Shown here piece by piece: positions 39,430-50,900 of a DNA stretch of 60,804 bases (position 1 is the first letter of the stretch; each line of letters begins with the position of its first letter). The stretch comes from a virus. Below the pieces are notes generated by a model. It was not told the DNA's origin, ran no database searches, and saw only the letters and a list, made by a program, of their open reading frames with translations. The DNA lies in IMG/VR virus record IMGVR_UViG_3300035670_000221, positions 1 to 60,804 of that record; one strand, written 5' to 3'. The translations under genes were made by a program, and so were the position numbers.

Positions 39430-42400
39430 ATGTACACAGAGTATAGAGAGTTTGGGCAAGCATTAGCCCTAGTCGTAGGCTTCACGGATAACCGTGAAGA
39501 TGCGCTAGATTTTGGCGTGCTTGCCCCTCTTTATTTTTCTCAGTCCCCGTTTGTATTTACCAAGTCTGTAACTGATGGTTTAGAGAAAGTAAGACCTGAC
39601 GGCGGTAGCCCCGGTCAGAATGCTGTAGCATGGGCTAAGATAACCCTTCCCGGTAATAAGGTTCAGAATGTCTATATAGATAACTTTAATAGTTCAGAGT
39701 ATCCAAGTTATGCAGCAAATTATGATACAACTTACTATACTGCATTTATAGGCTCTAAAACCTATGGTATAGATTACGACTTTACAATATATGATGAAGA
39801 TTTTAATATCGTATCAACTGGAAACGCCGCTCCAATGGGAGATGACAGAATACAGCCATCATTCGTTAGAATGTATGCAACACTATCTCCCGGTAAGACT
39901 TACTGGATACGAATTGATGACTGGCACGCTAGCGGGGGTTGGAGAATACATGGTGAATTTCAGCAATATTTTCCGTCAGGTAATGCATTTGTTTATTTCT
40001 ATAACTATAATAATGACGATTATCTGCGACATACCGTTAGCATTTATCTTGGCGACCCAGCACAATTTGCACAAGCGAGAGTGCTAATTGATTCTCCTGT
40101 AAAGATAGCAACCGGTAATACAAGAACATGGATTACAAGGCCCGATGCTCAAGCCTATGCCATGACATATGTTGTCAAGCCGTATAAATTTGCGGCTACG
40201 CAAACGCTTATCATTAATGGATATAAATATGCGCAAGCCCGAGTATTTATTCGGGTGCAGGGAAACTATGCACAAGCAAATGCTAGAATAACGGATACAT
40301 ATGCTATACGCTACGCTCAGGCAAGAGTAAGGATCGCATATACTGGTGGTTTCGCTAACGCACAAACATGGATAGAAACTGAATATTATCAACCAGCACA
40401 GTCTGCTACCCTCATCGTATTCGGTGGAGCGTTAGCACAGGCACAGGCTTCCATAAATCAATCCTCCTATGTAGCACAGGCTCAGGCATATCTTTATTCG
40501 TTTGATCAGCCAGTACACGGACAAGCACTTACAAGCACTAAGGTTGAAACCTATGCTTGGGCGCAAGCAATGGTTTGGATAAAATTAAGAGCATATGGCG
40601 GCGCTCTCCTAGATACCTTTGATAGAACATCGACTGATCATTTATCATTCAACCTTGGCATGGCAAATACTGGGCAGATATGGCAATATGCAGGTGGTTA
40701 CTGGCAAGAATGGAGAGCGCATGTATATCCAGATAGCGGTAATCTAGTAGTAGAAAATCCTGGTACTTATAGTTATAATTATGTTTATGCCAAAACAAGT
40801 CCTTCACTACCAAGTATTAAAGAGTCTGGTACTGTAGAATTTGATATCTATATTCCTGCACAAAGATATAGTGGATATACTGGTTATCATTATATGTACT
40901 GGTATGATATAGATTGGTATTTTTATCTATATGATTACTCTGATACTACTTATCGTATGAGAGTAAATAGTACAAGTGTATATCTAGAAGTTACTCCTGA
41001 AAGAGAGACTTGGTATTCTGTAAAAGTTTCTTTTGATGTAACTGGTGAAGGTAGCAGTACTTATGCTAAGGCAAAGATGTGGAAGAGAGGTACTACCGAG
41101 CCTGAATCTTGGACTAGAATTCTTAGCGTTTATCCTTATACTAGTTATTATGATGAACCTCAATTATATATTTCTACTCCTTATATTAGAAAATATGACG
41201 GTATTTATGATAACCCACTAGGATTATTAGATAATTTAAAGATAACTACTCACTTTGATCAATATTTTAATCAAGGGTACGCTAATGCTACGGCAGACAT
41301 ACTTGCAATAAGTGATCATCCTGCTCAAGCACAAGCCTCAATAAACCAGTCCTCGTATGTGGCGCAAACACGGGTATGGGTTAAACAAACCTATAATATT
41401 TATTCTCAAGCACAAGCATGGATTAAGAAGGGCTGGGGATTTGGATTAGCGGGCGCTAAAATTAAATGGGTGCCTGATATTTATGCCAGTAAAGTCATCG
41501 AAGATGGGGCTACACACCTATATGGTATACACATTAAACCCTATCCTACTGAATATTATTGGCAAGACGAAATAGGTAATGCCAACTCTATTTATTATTA
41601 TTGGACTTATCTTAATACTGTAACTTCTCCTGTGCGCCCTGAAAAGATTGGCGCTTTTATGAATTACTACCGAGAATATAGACGATGGTACGATAATATA
41701 GTAGAAGAATTTTGGGGCGATAGATCGTGGACCATAGAAACATGGGTTAAATCACCACAGACTGCAAGTTATAGAAGCACAATCTTTGATCTGCGAGCAG
41801 GAAATAGTCCATACTATTATGTAACTGTATACTTTGGTAGCAACACGGGTGGAAATGGTAACAAGATTGTTACTTACTTTAATAACCCGGTAGATGTGAC
41901 AGAATATGCAGATACAGGCATAGTATATACTCCTAATACTTGGTATCATGTAGTATTAACTTATTCTAATAAAGAATTTAAACTTTATGTTAATAGTGAA
42001 TTAAAGACTACAACACAGCGGCCTAATTGGAATTTTAATACTAGTTCAGCCATATTTAGTATACATTATTCAGGCTGGTTTGGTTATAATAGTGGTACAT
42101 CAGAAGGTTTAAGCTATGATAACCTTGCTATTTATCCTCTAATTCTTACACCAGAACAGATATACGACCACTATCTATATGGTGTAGCACCTACTGGTCA
42201 AGCGCTGGCTTCAATTAACCAGAGTAGTTATGTAGCACAAGCACAGGCACGGATACTACGAACATATCCTAATGCTGACGGCCCCGGCCCATTCGCTCAG
42301 GCTGGTTTCTTGTATCGTACAGGACTATGCTTGGCACAGGCTATTGTTTATATCAGTCCAGCATTTGATCAAAATGTCTTTGGTCAAGCACAAGCGCGCA

Positions 42401-45400
42401 TAGTCGGTGTTCAATTCTACGGACAAGCACAGGCAATTATTCATGCACGCGATGGTATTGCTGCTAGGGTATTTGATGGGAATGCTAATAATATTAATGA
42501 TGTAGATATTCTTAGATTATGGGAATATTATAACGAAATTGGCCCACTTGAACCACAATACACTTACTCTCCACTAAAAATACCACCCACAGGTTTTCCT
42601 ACTACATTGGGTGGAACAATATCGGAAAACTGGGGAATTGTATGGGTTGCAAACTTTGTCGCAGATGAGGCAGGGGTATGGTATTTCTCTTCTGTTCACG
42701 ATGATTGGACTTATGTAGGTATTAAGAACTGGTCAACAGGTACCACAACTACCGTAATAAACAATACTGGAACTGGTACACATACGGGCAGTATAAATCT
42801 TACAGAAGGCCAGCAATATACCTTAGTCTGTGGCTTTAGTAACGGCGGTGGCCCTTGGTATATAGGATTAAAATACGGAAGACCGGGTAAGGGGTCGGCT
42901 GTTGACTACTTAACAGATGATAACCCCCCATGGATACCGGCATCTTCTCGTTATAAGAAAGCACAAGCAAATGCTTGGATCGTTTATATTGATCCAAATA
43001 GTGGGGCAACAGTTTGGCCTACATTTAGCCAAGCAAATGCTAGAATTCAGTACTCTAACCTACAAGCATACGGACAAGCGACTGTACAGTTTGGCACTTG
43101 GCGACCAGCACAGGCAATAGCACAGATAGCCTACAGCGTTACAGATAACTATAGGGGAGTAGTTCTTGCTGATAAGCCCATCTTCTACTTCCCCCTAGAT
43201 GATATGAGCGCTTCCTATAGTGCTTCTACTTACTATTCTGCTGCTTATCTTCCAGACCTAGCCGCTGACGGAAATACAAACGATGGTTGGGCAAGTCTAG
43301 GGTATAGTGCAGGAAATACTTGGTGGCAAGTTAATTGGAGAGAGCCGCAAACAATCCAGACTGTTACAGTAACAAACCGGCCCAACTATACAATGGGTTC
43401 AGGAAGAATTCTGTTTAGCGATGGATCATCGTTTAGTGTTACTTTCCCGTCCGCAGCAAGAGGGGTTTCTAACTACAGCACGCCTGTAACAAATGTTACA
43501 TGGATGAGATTAATAAGTGATTCTGGAGGAAATACAAACCCCGGCTTCTCAGAAGTAGAAGCATTCAATGGCGATACTAGAAATCTTGTTAGATGGCCGA
43601 TAATTAGCGGTATAGAAATAGAGCCAACAAAACTTAAAACCATTGTTGGTAGAAGAGATGCTACTTGGTCATCTACTATAAACCCGACCGGTACTCTTAA
43701 TACTGCTGTAGGATTTGGCGGGGCCGTTGATTTTAATAACATGGATGCAGTTGTTCCCGCTATTAATAGTGGTACAACAGGTGAAACTCTTACTTTCCCC
43801 GGCACATGGAAGACAGAAAGCAGTAGCTTTAAATTATCAACCCAGTTCTGGTTAAATGCAGGGGATACTGTAACTATTGATTTAACAAATGTGTATTGTA
43901 GTGGCTACAATATATCGCTGGGCCTATGGAAAACAAACGACGGCTCTACATCAGAAAATACCTATGCTTATATAGGAAGCGGGCCGATAACCGGAACCTT
44001 TACTAGAACAGCAACACAGACAGGTATACATTATATTTATATATATACGAGTGGAGGTCAGTCTTATCCACCAACTGGATCGGGCACCATTTCCTACCCC
44101 AACTATAATATAGAATCCTCTTTACCTATAACTGACGGCTCTCCCATAACTGTAGAATTTTGGTTAAATTATGACGGCCAAGATCAGAAAATGGTCCTAG
44201 GTTTTACTCATTATGATATTTTCTTAAGAAATACAGGTGCAATAGGATTTAATGATGGTGCAGGAAACCATTGGGGAACGCTTGGGATATCCGCAAACAA
44301 CTGGCATCATGTTGCTGCTGTTATGTACACGGGGCAAGCAGCCAATGTTGCTAACAAGATTTATATCGATGGCGTACAGAAAACACTATCTTGGATTTCT
44401 GGTACTGGAATAAATGTTAGGTATTTTTCTGAAAGGTTTGTTCTTGGTGGCTGGAATAGTAATACAAGTTATCGTGCTACATTCCCTATTGATGAATTAG
44501 CTATCTTTAACTACGAATTAACAGCCGAGCAAATATTAAATCACTATCAAGCTAGAAAGAATCAAGGCTACGCTATAGCACAAGCAAGAATAATAGCATT
44601 CGATGTTCCTCAAGTTGCTCAGGCTCAAGCGCAGTTTGGTACTTGGCGACCGGCTCAGGCATTAGCAAAGATCAATGCGTTTGATTGGCCGCAACAAGGA
44701 CAAGCACAGACATTAATTAGCACACGATACGGCCTAACTCGTATGACTTGGACCTCGCTATCGTCCAATGAGCCTGAACGATGGGGCGTAGGGAATATCT
44801 ACCGTTATGATATAGAGGGTATAAGAGGCTATCCAAATTATTCAGAATACGGTGAAAATCCCACATCATGGATTAGAGATGATGACTGGGGTATGGCGTG
44901 GTCTGTCCGCTTTACAGCAGATGCAACAGGTACTTGGCAATTTCAGACCATTTCTGATGACGGTTCCGAAGTACGAATTGATGGAGCTATAGTTGTAAAT
45001 AATAATTTTGGTGGGGGTCAAGGATCAACTACTAGATCAGGATCGATAACCCTTACCCAAGGACAAGAGTATAACTTACACGCACGATGGGGGCAAGGCG
45101 GCGGTCCTTGGAATATCACTATTCAATACAAGCGACCAACCGATTTATCTTGGCAGTATTTAACAAGTAATAATCCACCATGGATACTGGAATATTTCTA
45201 TGCTGGATTTGGTCAGGCTCAAGTATATACACAGAAAGGTATACGCTACGAGGGAGTAGGTCAAGCTCAGGCACGCTTAATTGCATTCGGTGTTGAGGGC
45301 GTTGGACAAGCATTAACTACTATCTTGCGCCCGTACCGAGTATATGCTCAGGCATTAGTACAACTTACAACTTCCTACCATCCAGCACAGGCCAAGGTTT

Positions 45401-47787
45401 CGATTAAAGCTACCGCATATAAAACAGGTCAGGCGCGTGTACAAATTGGTACATTTAGATATGCACAGGCTAAGACTAGAATTATTGCCTTCGATGTATC
45501 TAGATTTGGACAGGCACAAACTTATATAAGTAGGTCATTCTGGACTCACGGACAGGCGCGAACACAAATTAAGCAGACTTATCCACTATTTAGTATAGAT
45601 ACTAACTATGCTACAGCAGCCTACGGGGCAACAATTACTGCTAGCCCTGACTACACAGTAGAGGGCGCAGTAGAAAATATCATAGACAGTAGCGCAATTA
45701 GTTATTGGGAAAGCCTTGTAATCTTCGATGTAGGGGCCGAAGACCCCTATATGTATGTTACAATTGATTTAGGAACCAACAGACCAATTTCTGCATTCTC
45801 TATACTAGCTAGTAAATACAATGCTACCGTTGAAGTACAATACAATGAGTACGGATGGGGCAATTACTGGGTAACTCTTGACACCGTTACATTCCCTGTA
45901 AGCGTAGGAGAAGACCTTGATCCCGTAGCTAACACGGTTCATAGATCATTCCCAACACTTAATAAGAGACTATGGAGATTAAAGATCACCAATGGTGGGG
46001 ATGACAGTAGAATAGCCATAAACACATGGCAACTAGGTAGTTACTCTATAAAGGGCGCGACTTTCGCCCAAGCCTTGGCGCAATTAGGTAGATTTGGTCA
46101 TGCACAAGCAGGGTACTATATTAGCCCAGGTTTAGGTACCCAAATAGGTCAGGCTAAGGCACAAATAGTACAAACTTATCGGGTATCTGGTCAGTCTTAT
46201 GCATTTATCATACCGCCAACTTATTTTGGTAATGCGCAAGCATCTATTATCCAAGTATACCAACGCTATGCAAGCACTATAGCGTGGATTCTGCCTCCAA
46301 CAGCCTACGCTCAGGCTCTAGCAACCATTCATGCCTATGATGTTAACAACATTGGACAGGCTATTGTTAGCGTGCTTACCCAGTATTCTGTGGAGGGTCA
46401 GGCAGAAGCCAGTATCATCAAGAGTGCCGGATATGCTACAACACAGGTCGCAATATTTAGACGAACATTTATATTTAGTCAGAGCATGGTATCTGTTGGG
46501 CACTTCCAGTACGGGCTTGCCATGGCATTTATTGTAGCCCAGTATAAGTACTCCCAATCACTAGCAACTGTTAAACAAACATACCATAAATACTCACAGG
46601 CAGCAGTATCAATCCAAAGATTTGAACGATGGGGATATGCCCTAGCAACTATTCTACAGACCTATAGAAACCCATCGAATACAGGTCACGCACAAGCAGT
46701 AATCAATATGGGTTGGGGACTGGGACAGGCACTAGCCACAGTTATACAGACCTATCGAAAGTACGCTACCACAACAGTTTGGATAGAGGCTACATATGGT
46801 CAACCCGCTCAGGCTCTTACTAGCCTGTTCATAGAAGTATGGCAACTCGCTAACGCTAATGCACATATAGCCGAGAGACACTTTGGAATAGGTAATGCTA
46901 CAACGCAGATCGGATACTTCAAGTATGCTCAAGCTCAGGCACGAATGATAGCGTTCAATGTCCCTAAAGTTGGAAATGCGGGCTGTTATATAAAGGTGGA
47001 CATAAGTATTCCAAATATTATTCCGTCAAGTGATCGAGCATCGTACTTGATAACATTTAATGGAGAGAGAATTCCAGGCTATGTACAAAGTGAGTCGTTT
47101 GACTCAATTCTAAATATAGTTGGATACAACAATCCATACTATGACGGCTCAATGAGATATCCAGATTATAATTATACACAAAGTTTTGCTGCATACAACG
47201 GACTAGAGAATAAGACAATCACATTGACTGTTATCGTATGGGAGCCTACTTACATGGAGTGCAAGGCACGGGTGCAAGAAGCAGCAACCATTCTAAAGTC
47301 TGCTAGAGGAAAATATAGCAAACTATATATACAAAACTATGATAAGTATTACCTAGCGATGCCAAAGAGCCTTACAATGGAGAAGGAAGCCTACACTAGC
47401 GGCCAAAGGCTAGAGTATCAACTAACATTCGATGCAAAGCCGTGGCTAATAAGTAATGAAACCTATAGCATCCTTAACGCTGTTGGTACAACAGATACAG
47501 GCGCAAGAACGATAGCAGACGGTGGATGGACTCCAACTAAGATCATAGTTTCGGGCACAGATATAGAGATAAGTGGAATGACTGACTCATTAGAGAGTAC
47601 AGGCACGGTAAATATTAGTGGCACAGTTACAGATTTTATTATAGACACAGAAGAATTTACTTCAAGTGATAATAGTGTTATTACTCCGAAGGATTACGGT
47701 ATTTATGTAGGTCCGGGTAGAACAACTTTCCATGTAACGGGCGCTACAAATTGCAGGATTGAATGGAAAAATAGATGGCACTTATAA
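39430..47787 (+). CDS. Giant YAQAQ fibre fused to a second distal-tail domain (about 2785 aa)
   Basis: ATG 39430 is favoured over 39424 because GAGGGG at 39418-39423 is six bases upstream of it. The protein is a mosaic on YAQAQ repeats: an N-terminal beta domain; a TFDRTS beta-sandwich (~395-610); LamG-like domains (~760-920 and ~1570-1710); PA14-like domains (~1000-1170 and ~1770-1925); discoidin-like domains (~1260-1380 and ~2055-2210); and ~2537-end, a clear paralogue of the distal tail protein (VWEPTYMECKARVQEAATIL, FHVTGATNCRIEW). PA14, LamG and discoidin domains commonly bind carbohydrates. The likely job is a tail-tip adhesion fibre anchored by its own C-terminal ring domain. Confidence 0.85.
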   Translation: MYTEYREFGQALALVVGFTDNREDALDFGVLAPLYFSQSPFVFTKSVTDGLEKVRPDGGSPGQNAVAWAKITLPGNKVQNVYIDNFNSSEYPSYAANYDTTYYTAFIGSKTYGIDYDFTIYDEDFNIVSTGNAAPMGDDRIQPSFVRMYATLSPGKTYWIRIDDWHASGGWRIHGEFQQYFPSGNAFVYFYNYNNDDYLRHTVSIYLGDPAQFAQARVLIDSPVKIATGNTRTWITRPDAQAYAMTYVVKPYKFAATQTLIINGYKYAQARVFIRVQGNYAQANARITDTYAIRYAQARVRIAYTGGFANAQTWIETEYYQPAQSATLIVFGGALAQAQASINQSSYVAQAQAYLYSFDQPVHGQALTSTKVETYAWAQAMVWIKLRAYGGALLDTFDRTSTDHLSFNLGMANTGQIWQYAGGYWQEWRAHVYPDSGNLVVENPGTYSYNYVYAKTSPSLPSIKESGTVEFDIYIPAQRYSGYTGYHYMYWYDIDWYFYLYDYSDTTYRMRVNSTSVYLEVTPERETWYSVKVSFDVTGEGSSTYAKAKMWKRGTTEPESWTRILSVYPYTSYYDEPQLYISTPYIRKYDGIYDNPLGLLDNLKITTHFDQYFNQGYANATADILAISDHPAQAQASINQSSYVAQTRVWVKQTYNIYSQAQAWIKKGWGFGLAGAKIKWVPDIYASKVIEDGATHLYGIHIKPYPTEYYWQDEIGNANSIYYYWTYLNTVTSPVRPEKIGAFMNYYREYRRWYDNIVEEFWGDRSWTIETWVKSPQTASYRSTIFDLRAGNSPYYYVTVYFGSNTGGNGNKIVTYFNNPVDVTEYADTGIVYTPNTWYHVVLTYSNKEFKLYVNSELKTTTQRPNWNFNTSSAIFSIHYSGWFGYNSGTSEGLSYDNLAIYPLILTPEQIYDHYLYGVAPTGQALASINQSSYVAQAQARILRTYPNADGPGPFAQAGFLYRTGLCLAQAIVYISPAFDQNVFGQAQARIVGVQFYGQAQAIIHARDGIAARVFDGNANNINDVDILRLWEYYNEIGPLEPQYTYSPLKIPPTGFPTTLGGTISENWGIVWVANFVADEAGVWYFSSVHDDWTYVGIKNWSTGTTTTVINNTGTGTHTGSINLTEGQQYTLVCGFSNGGGPWYIGLKYGRPGKGSAVDYLTDDNPPWIPASSRYKKAQANAWIVYIDPNSGATVWPTFSQANARIQYSNLQAYGQATVQFGTWRPAQAIAQIAYSVTDNYRGVVLADKPIFYFPLDDMSASYSASTYYSAAYLPDLAADGNTNDGWASLGYSAGNTWWQVNWREPQTIQTVTVTNRPNYTMGSGRILFSDGSSFSVTFPSAARGVSNYSTPVTNVTWMRLISDSGGNTNPGFSEVEAFNGDTRNLVRWPIISGIEIEPTKLKTIVGRRDATWSSTINPTGTLNTAVGFGGAVDFNNMDAVVPAINSGTTGETLTFPGTWKTESSSFKLSTQFWLNAGDTVTIDLTNVYCSGYNISLGLWKTNDGSTSENTYAYIGSGPITGTFTRTATQTGIHYIYIYTSGGQSYPPTGSGTISYPNYNIESSLPITDGSPITVEFWLNYDGQDQKMVLGFTHYDIFLRNTGAIGFNDGAGNHWGTLGISANNWHHVAAVMYTGQAANVANKIYIDGVQKTLSWISGTGINVRYFSERFVLGGWNSNTSYRATFPIDELAIFNYELTAEQILNHYQARKNQGYAIAQARIIAFDVPQVAQAQAQFGTWRPAQALAKINAFDWPQQGQAQTLISTRYGLTRMTWTSLSSNEPERWGVGNIYRYDIEGIRGYPNYSEYGENPTSWIRDDDWGMAWSVRFTADATGTWQFQTISDDGSEVRIDGAIVVNNNFGGGQGSTTRSGSITLTQGQEYNLHARWGQGGGPWNITIQYKRPTDLSWQYLTSNNPPWILEYFYAGFGQAQVYTQKGIRYEGVGQAQARLIAFGVEGVGQALTTILRPYRVYAQALVQLTTSYHPAQAKVSIKATAYKTGQARVQIGTFRYAQAKTRIIAFDVSRFGQAQTYISRSFWTHGQARTQIKQTYPLFSIDTNYATAAYGATITASPDYTVEGAVENIIDSSAISYWESLVIFDVGAEDPYMYVTIDLGTNRPISAFSILASKYNATVEVQYNEYGWGNYWVTLDTVTFPVSVGEDLDPVANTVHRSFPTLNKRLWRLKITNGGDDSRIAINTWQLGSYSIKGATFAQALAQLGRFGHAQAGYYISPGLGTQIGQAKAQIVQTYRVSGQSYAFIIPPTYFGNAQASIIQVYQRYASTIAWILPPTAYAQALATIHAYDVNNIGQAIVSVLTQYSVEGQAEASIIKSAGYATTQVAIFRRTFIFSQSMVSVGHFQYGLAMAFIVAQYKYSQSLATVKQTYHKYSQAAVSIQRFERWGYALATILQTYRNPSNTGHAQAVINMGWGLGQALATVIQTYRKYATTTVWIEATYGQPAQALTSLFIEVWQLANANAHIAERHFGIGNATTQIGYFKYAQAQARMIAFNVPKVGNAGCYIKVDISIPNIIPSSDRASYLITFNGERIPGYVQSESFDSILNIVGYNNPYYDGSMRYPDYNYTQSFAAYNGLENKTITLTVIVWEPTYMECKARVQEAATILKSARGKYSKLYIQNYDKYYLAMPKSLTMEKEAYTSGQRLEYQLTFDAKPWLISNETYSILNAVGTTDTGARTIADGGWTPTKIIVSGTDIEISGMTDSLESTGTVNISGTVTDFIIDTEEFTSSDNSVITPKDYGIYVGPGRTTFHVTGATNCRIEWKNRWHL

Positions 47788-47796
47788 GGTGAAAAT

Positions 47797-50700
47797 ATGT
47801 TACAGATAAGAATAGTTACTCCAAACTTTGAATATGGGATTGCCTTTGATAATCCTGTAATACTTGAGAACGCTACTGATATTACTTTGTCTAAGACTGT
47901 AAATTCAAGCGACGAAGGCATTCAATTCTCTTTCCCCCTTAATGATCCTAAAAATCAATTTATAGATTATACCAAATGGTGGGAGTGCTGGGATACCAAG
48001 ATCAACCAGCGTATCAATTACGGCCCTATACACTCTATACAGAGAGTAAGTGGAGAAGCAAAGCAGATCAGCGGGCCGGGTAGGTCAGCGATACTAGCCG
48101 ATCATTATAGAAGTTTACAGTCATTCTATCAGCCAATTGATCAGTTCCTAGATGACTTAAGATTTGAGAATTTATCTATACAGCCAAGAACAAGAACAAA
48201 TATTAATAACTATCTAGAAGATGATATAGATAGTAGTAGAGATGACTATTATAGAGTTAGTTTAAATAGCAAAGATTTTGCTATCGATGAGCAAACAGGT
48301 TATATAGCAATTGGTAAGGATGCCCCCGCTAGAGGGCAAATAAAAACTAATCAACATTGGGCCGGTACTTATAAATCAGATTGGCTAGAGATTGATTTAG
48401 GTAGAAAAGCAGCAATAACTAAAGTTAAAGTACTACTACCTTGGTGGGGAGGGGCCACCAATAATACTACAAGAGCCTATGATTGGAAATGGCAGTATTC
48501 AGCAGATAATGCAAATCTTTGGAATTTATATGGGGATGACTATCCTCTATATAGAAGTTGGACTAATGTATATCAATCTCCAATACCTAATTATGAAGTT
48601 TTAAGGCCCCCTGATGGAAAAATTTTATATTTTGGTGACGATGGATATGAAAGAAATCAATATACCGCTAGTGGTAGCCCTATATACGCTAGATTTTGGA
48701 GACTAAGTATAACAAATACTCATGCTTGGTACACTAAAGCAGATGGTACTAAGTCTGATCAGTATAATTGGGAGTGTAGAGGCAGCAATGTGTTCTTGGG
48801 CAAAAGTAAGAAATCACCGCGCCCATCTAAAGGTCCAATTATTCCGACAACGGGAGTCAATACATATAGCGATTGCTACGCTTCGGCAGTAGAGATAAGT
48901 TTATTTAAAACTATTTTAGATAGAGATGAGTTAACTGATATTATTTATCAAGAAATTCAGAATGATAGTAAACAAATAACTTATAATCGAACAGTCTTGG
49001 CAGAGGAAATGAGAAATCATACCTTTAAACAATCAGATGGTTTAAAGGTAGCCGGTAAGAAGTTTGAGCCTGGAACATTCTTTAGACGGGGCTATATGTC
49101 TGGAACAACTGTAGATGTTTATGATGAGTTTAATCATAAAATTTGGAATGATTTAACAAATAGGAATTTCAAAACTCCTGCTTTCAGTAGATTATTAAAG
49201 TTTAATAAAACAAGTGCTAGAGTTATGTCTATTGATGCATGGAGGGGTAGGCTTGATCCTTACTCTCACGGAGGAAGTTATGTATATTGTACCGAACAAA
49301 ATGATTCAGCAGTTATAGATTTTAGAGGAATTTCTTTCAAGTGGTATGCAACTGTTCCTGATACTAGTCCTATTGTTACAAATCCAGACGGTAGACAAGT
49401 TGGACAGGGGTTTGTTAAGATTGAAATTAGGTCTAAAACTGGTGGAGTACACTCGCACCCACCATCAGCCAGAACATTGAAAGCAAATCCTAAGGCACCT
49501 ACATGGATTGACCCTGTAACAGAATGGAGTGCGTGGGAAACATTAGAGGATAATTTCCCTGTACCTGTAGGAGTAAGCGGTGAAAAGATATGGGAGATTA
49601 CTCCCGAGTCAGAAATTCTTGAAAGAGATAAGTCTTATCAAATTAGAATAACTAATTTAAATGCAGGATTTGTTTCTATTGATGCTTTTGCTGGATACTG
49701 GTCAGGCTCAATGCATGAATTAAATGAAGATGACGAACGCATAGCTTTGAATAGACCAACAGAAATAAGACAGTACTTTCATAAAAAATATACAGGTGGT
49801 AGTGTTTATGGATGGAGAAAGTCTTTAACCACAGGGACTAAGCAATCTTTATCATTTGTAGGAGATAGAGTAATTATTTATTCTAGAAAGGGTCCAAATT
49901 ATGGTGTAATTGAAATACAAATGAGCGCTTATGGCTATGACTCTAATGGTAATTATATTTCTGGAGTATTACGAATACCTACAGGTACAGTAGAAGTTAA
50001 CGATGTAGATGTACCTACTTATAATTCTGACGGTAGGATATCTATTAATTTAAATAGGTCTACCGAAATTCCACAATATGTAGTATTTGATAGTAATGAT
50101 TATTTTACAAACGGGCTACCTTGGGGACGATACACGGTTTATGTTATTAAAGACTCTAAAACTGGTCCTATTTGGATAGATGGCATGTCTGTACATGAGA
50201 CTAATGGGCTTAGTGTTAAGTTCTTAAATACTTCTTATTTGGATATCCTTAAGTCTACAGCCGAAGCACTTCAAATGGAGTGGGAAATAACTGAGAGAGG
50301 GTTACGGGTAACTCCTAGAATTGGATATGATACAAACTTTGTTGCAGCCGAAGGAAGGGGCGCTACAATTAAAATAGATGAGGCCGATGATGTTAGTAAG
50401 GTAGCAACCATGCTCCTAACTACGGGCGCAGATATTGAGGGTCTACCATTATGGACACTAACAGAAAATAAAACCAATAGAGATATAATGGGTAGAACAG
50501 TACAAAGAGAGTACGATTCACTAAGAAATGTAGCCGATTACTACACGCTTATCGGTGTATCTAGAGGAGAATTACTTAGAAGGCGGGAACCAGAAAGAAG
50601 AATAACTGTAACAACCTCTGATATTAGTAACCTACAACCGGGGGATACATTTATTGTTAAGACTCCTGAATTAGAAAAGCGGGTGCGTGCAAATACTATT

Positions 50701-50886
50701 TCTAGAACACAAGGCAGTAATGGAACAGAGTATACAATAGAGTGTACTTCGTGGCCTATTGAGCCTATTGTTCCTAGAACTATTGCTGGAAAGTCCTCCT
50801 TCCCTATTGTACCAATAGAGGAAAGAATACTCCCATCCGATCCGTATTACGGGGAGTATTATAAGAAAGTTACAGATGTATTTTAA
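47797..50886 (+). CDS. Tail-associated (hub/Tal) protein (1029 aa)
   Basis: ATG 47797 follows the fusion fibre. The N-terminal ~130 residues look like the hub part of a Tal protein (IRIVTPNFEYGIAFDNPVIL, INYGPIHSIQRVSGEAKQISG). A middle region holds discoidin-like beta segments (YKSDWLEIDLGRKAAITKVK). The C-terminal part (~860-1000) returns to a hub-like domain (ALQMEWEITERGLRVTPRIG, then VTTSDISNLQPGDTFIVKT). Such proteins close the tail tube below the distal ring and direct host contact. No peptidase motif is obvious. Confidence 0.75.
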   Translation: MLQIRIVTPNFEYGIAFDNPVILENATDITLSKTVNSSDEGIQFSFPLNDPKNQFIDYTKWWECWDTKINQRINYGPIHSIQRVSGEAKQISGPGRSAILADHYRSLQSFYQPIDQFLDDLRFENLSIQPRTRTNINNYLEDDIDSSRDDYYRVSLNSKDFAIDEQTGYIAIGKDAPARGQIKTNQHWAGTYKSDWLEIDLGRKAAITKVKVLLPWWGGATNNTTRAYDWKWQYSADNANLWNLYGDDYPLYRSWTNVYQSPIPNYEVLRPPDGKILYFGDDGYERNQYTASGSPIYARFWRLSITNTHAWYTKADGTKSDQYNWECRGSNVFLGKSKKSPRPSKGPIIPTTGVNTYSDCYASAVEISLFKTILDRDELTDIIYQEIQNDSKQITYNRTVLAEEMRNHTFKQSDGLKVAGKKFEPGTFFRRGYMSGTTVDVYDEFNHKIWNDLTNRNFKTPAFSRLLKFNKTSARVMSIDAWRGRLDPYSHGGSYVYCTEQNDSAVIDFRGISFKWYATVPDTSPIVTNPDGRQVGQGFVKIEIRSKTGGVHSHPPSARTLKANPKAPTWIDPVTEWSAWETLEDNFPVPVGVSGEKIWEITPESEILERDKSYQIRITNLNAGFVSIDAFAGYWSGSMHELNEDDERIALNRPTEIRQYFHKKYTGGSVYGWRKSLTTGTKQSLSFVGDRVIIYSRKGPNYGVIEIQMSAYGYDSNGNYISGVLRIPTGTVEVNDVDVPTYNSDGRISINLNRSTEIPQYVVFDSNDYFTNGLPWGRYTVYVIKDSKTGPIWIDGMSVHETNGLSVKFLNTSYLDILKSTAEALQMEWEITERGLRVTPRIGYDTNFVAAEGRGATIKIDEADDVSKVATMLLTTGADIEGLPLWTLTENKTNRDIMGRTVQREYDSLRNVADYYTLIGVSRGELLRRREPERRITVTTSDISNLQPGDTFIVKTPELEKRVRANTISRTQGSNGTEYTIECTSWPIEPIVPRTIAGKSSFPIVPIEERILPSDPYYGEYYKKVTDVF

Positions 50887-50900
50887 TTGGACTTGATTTT

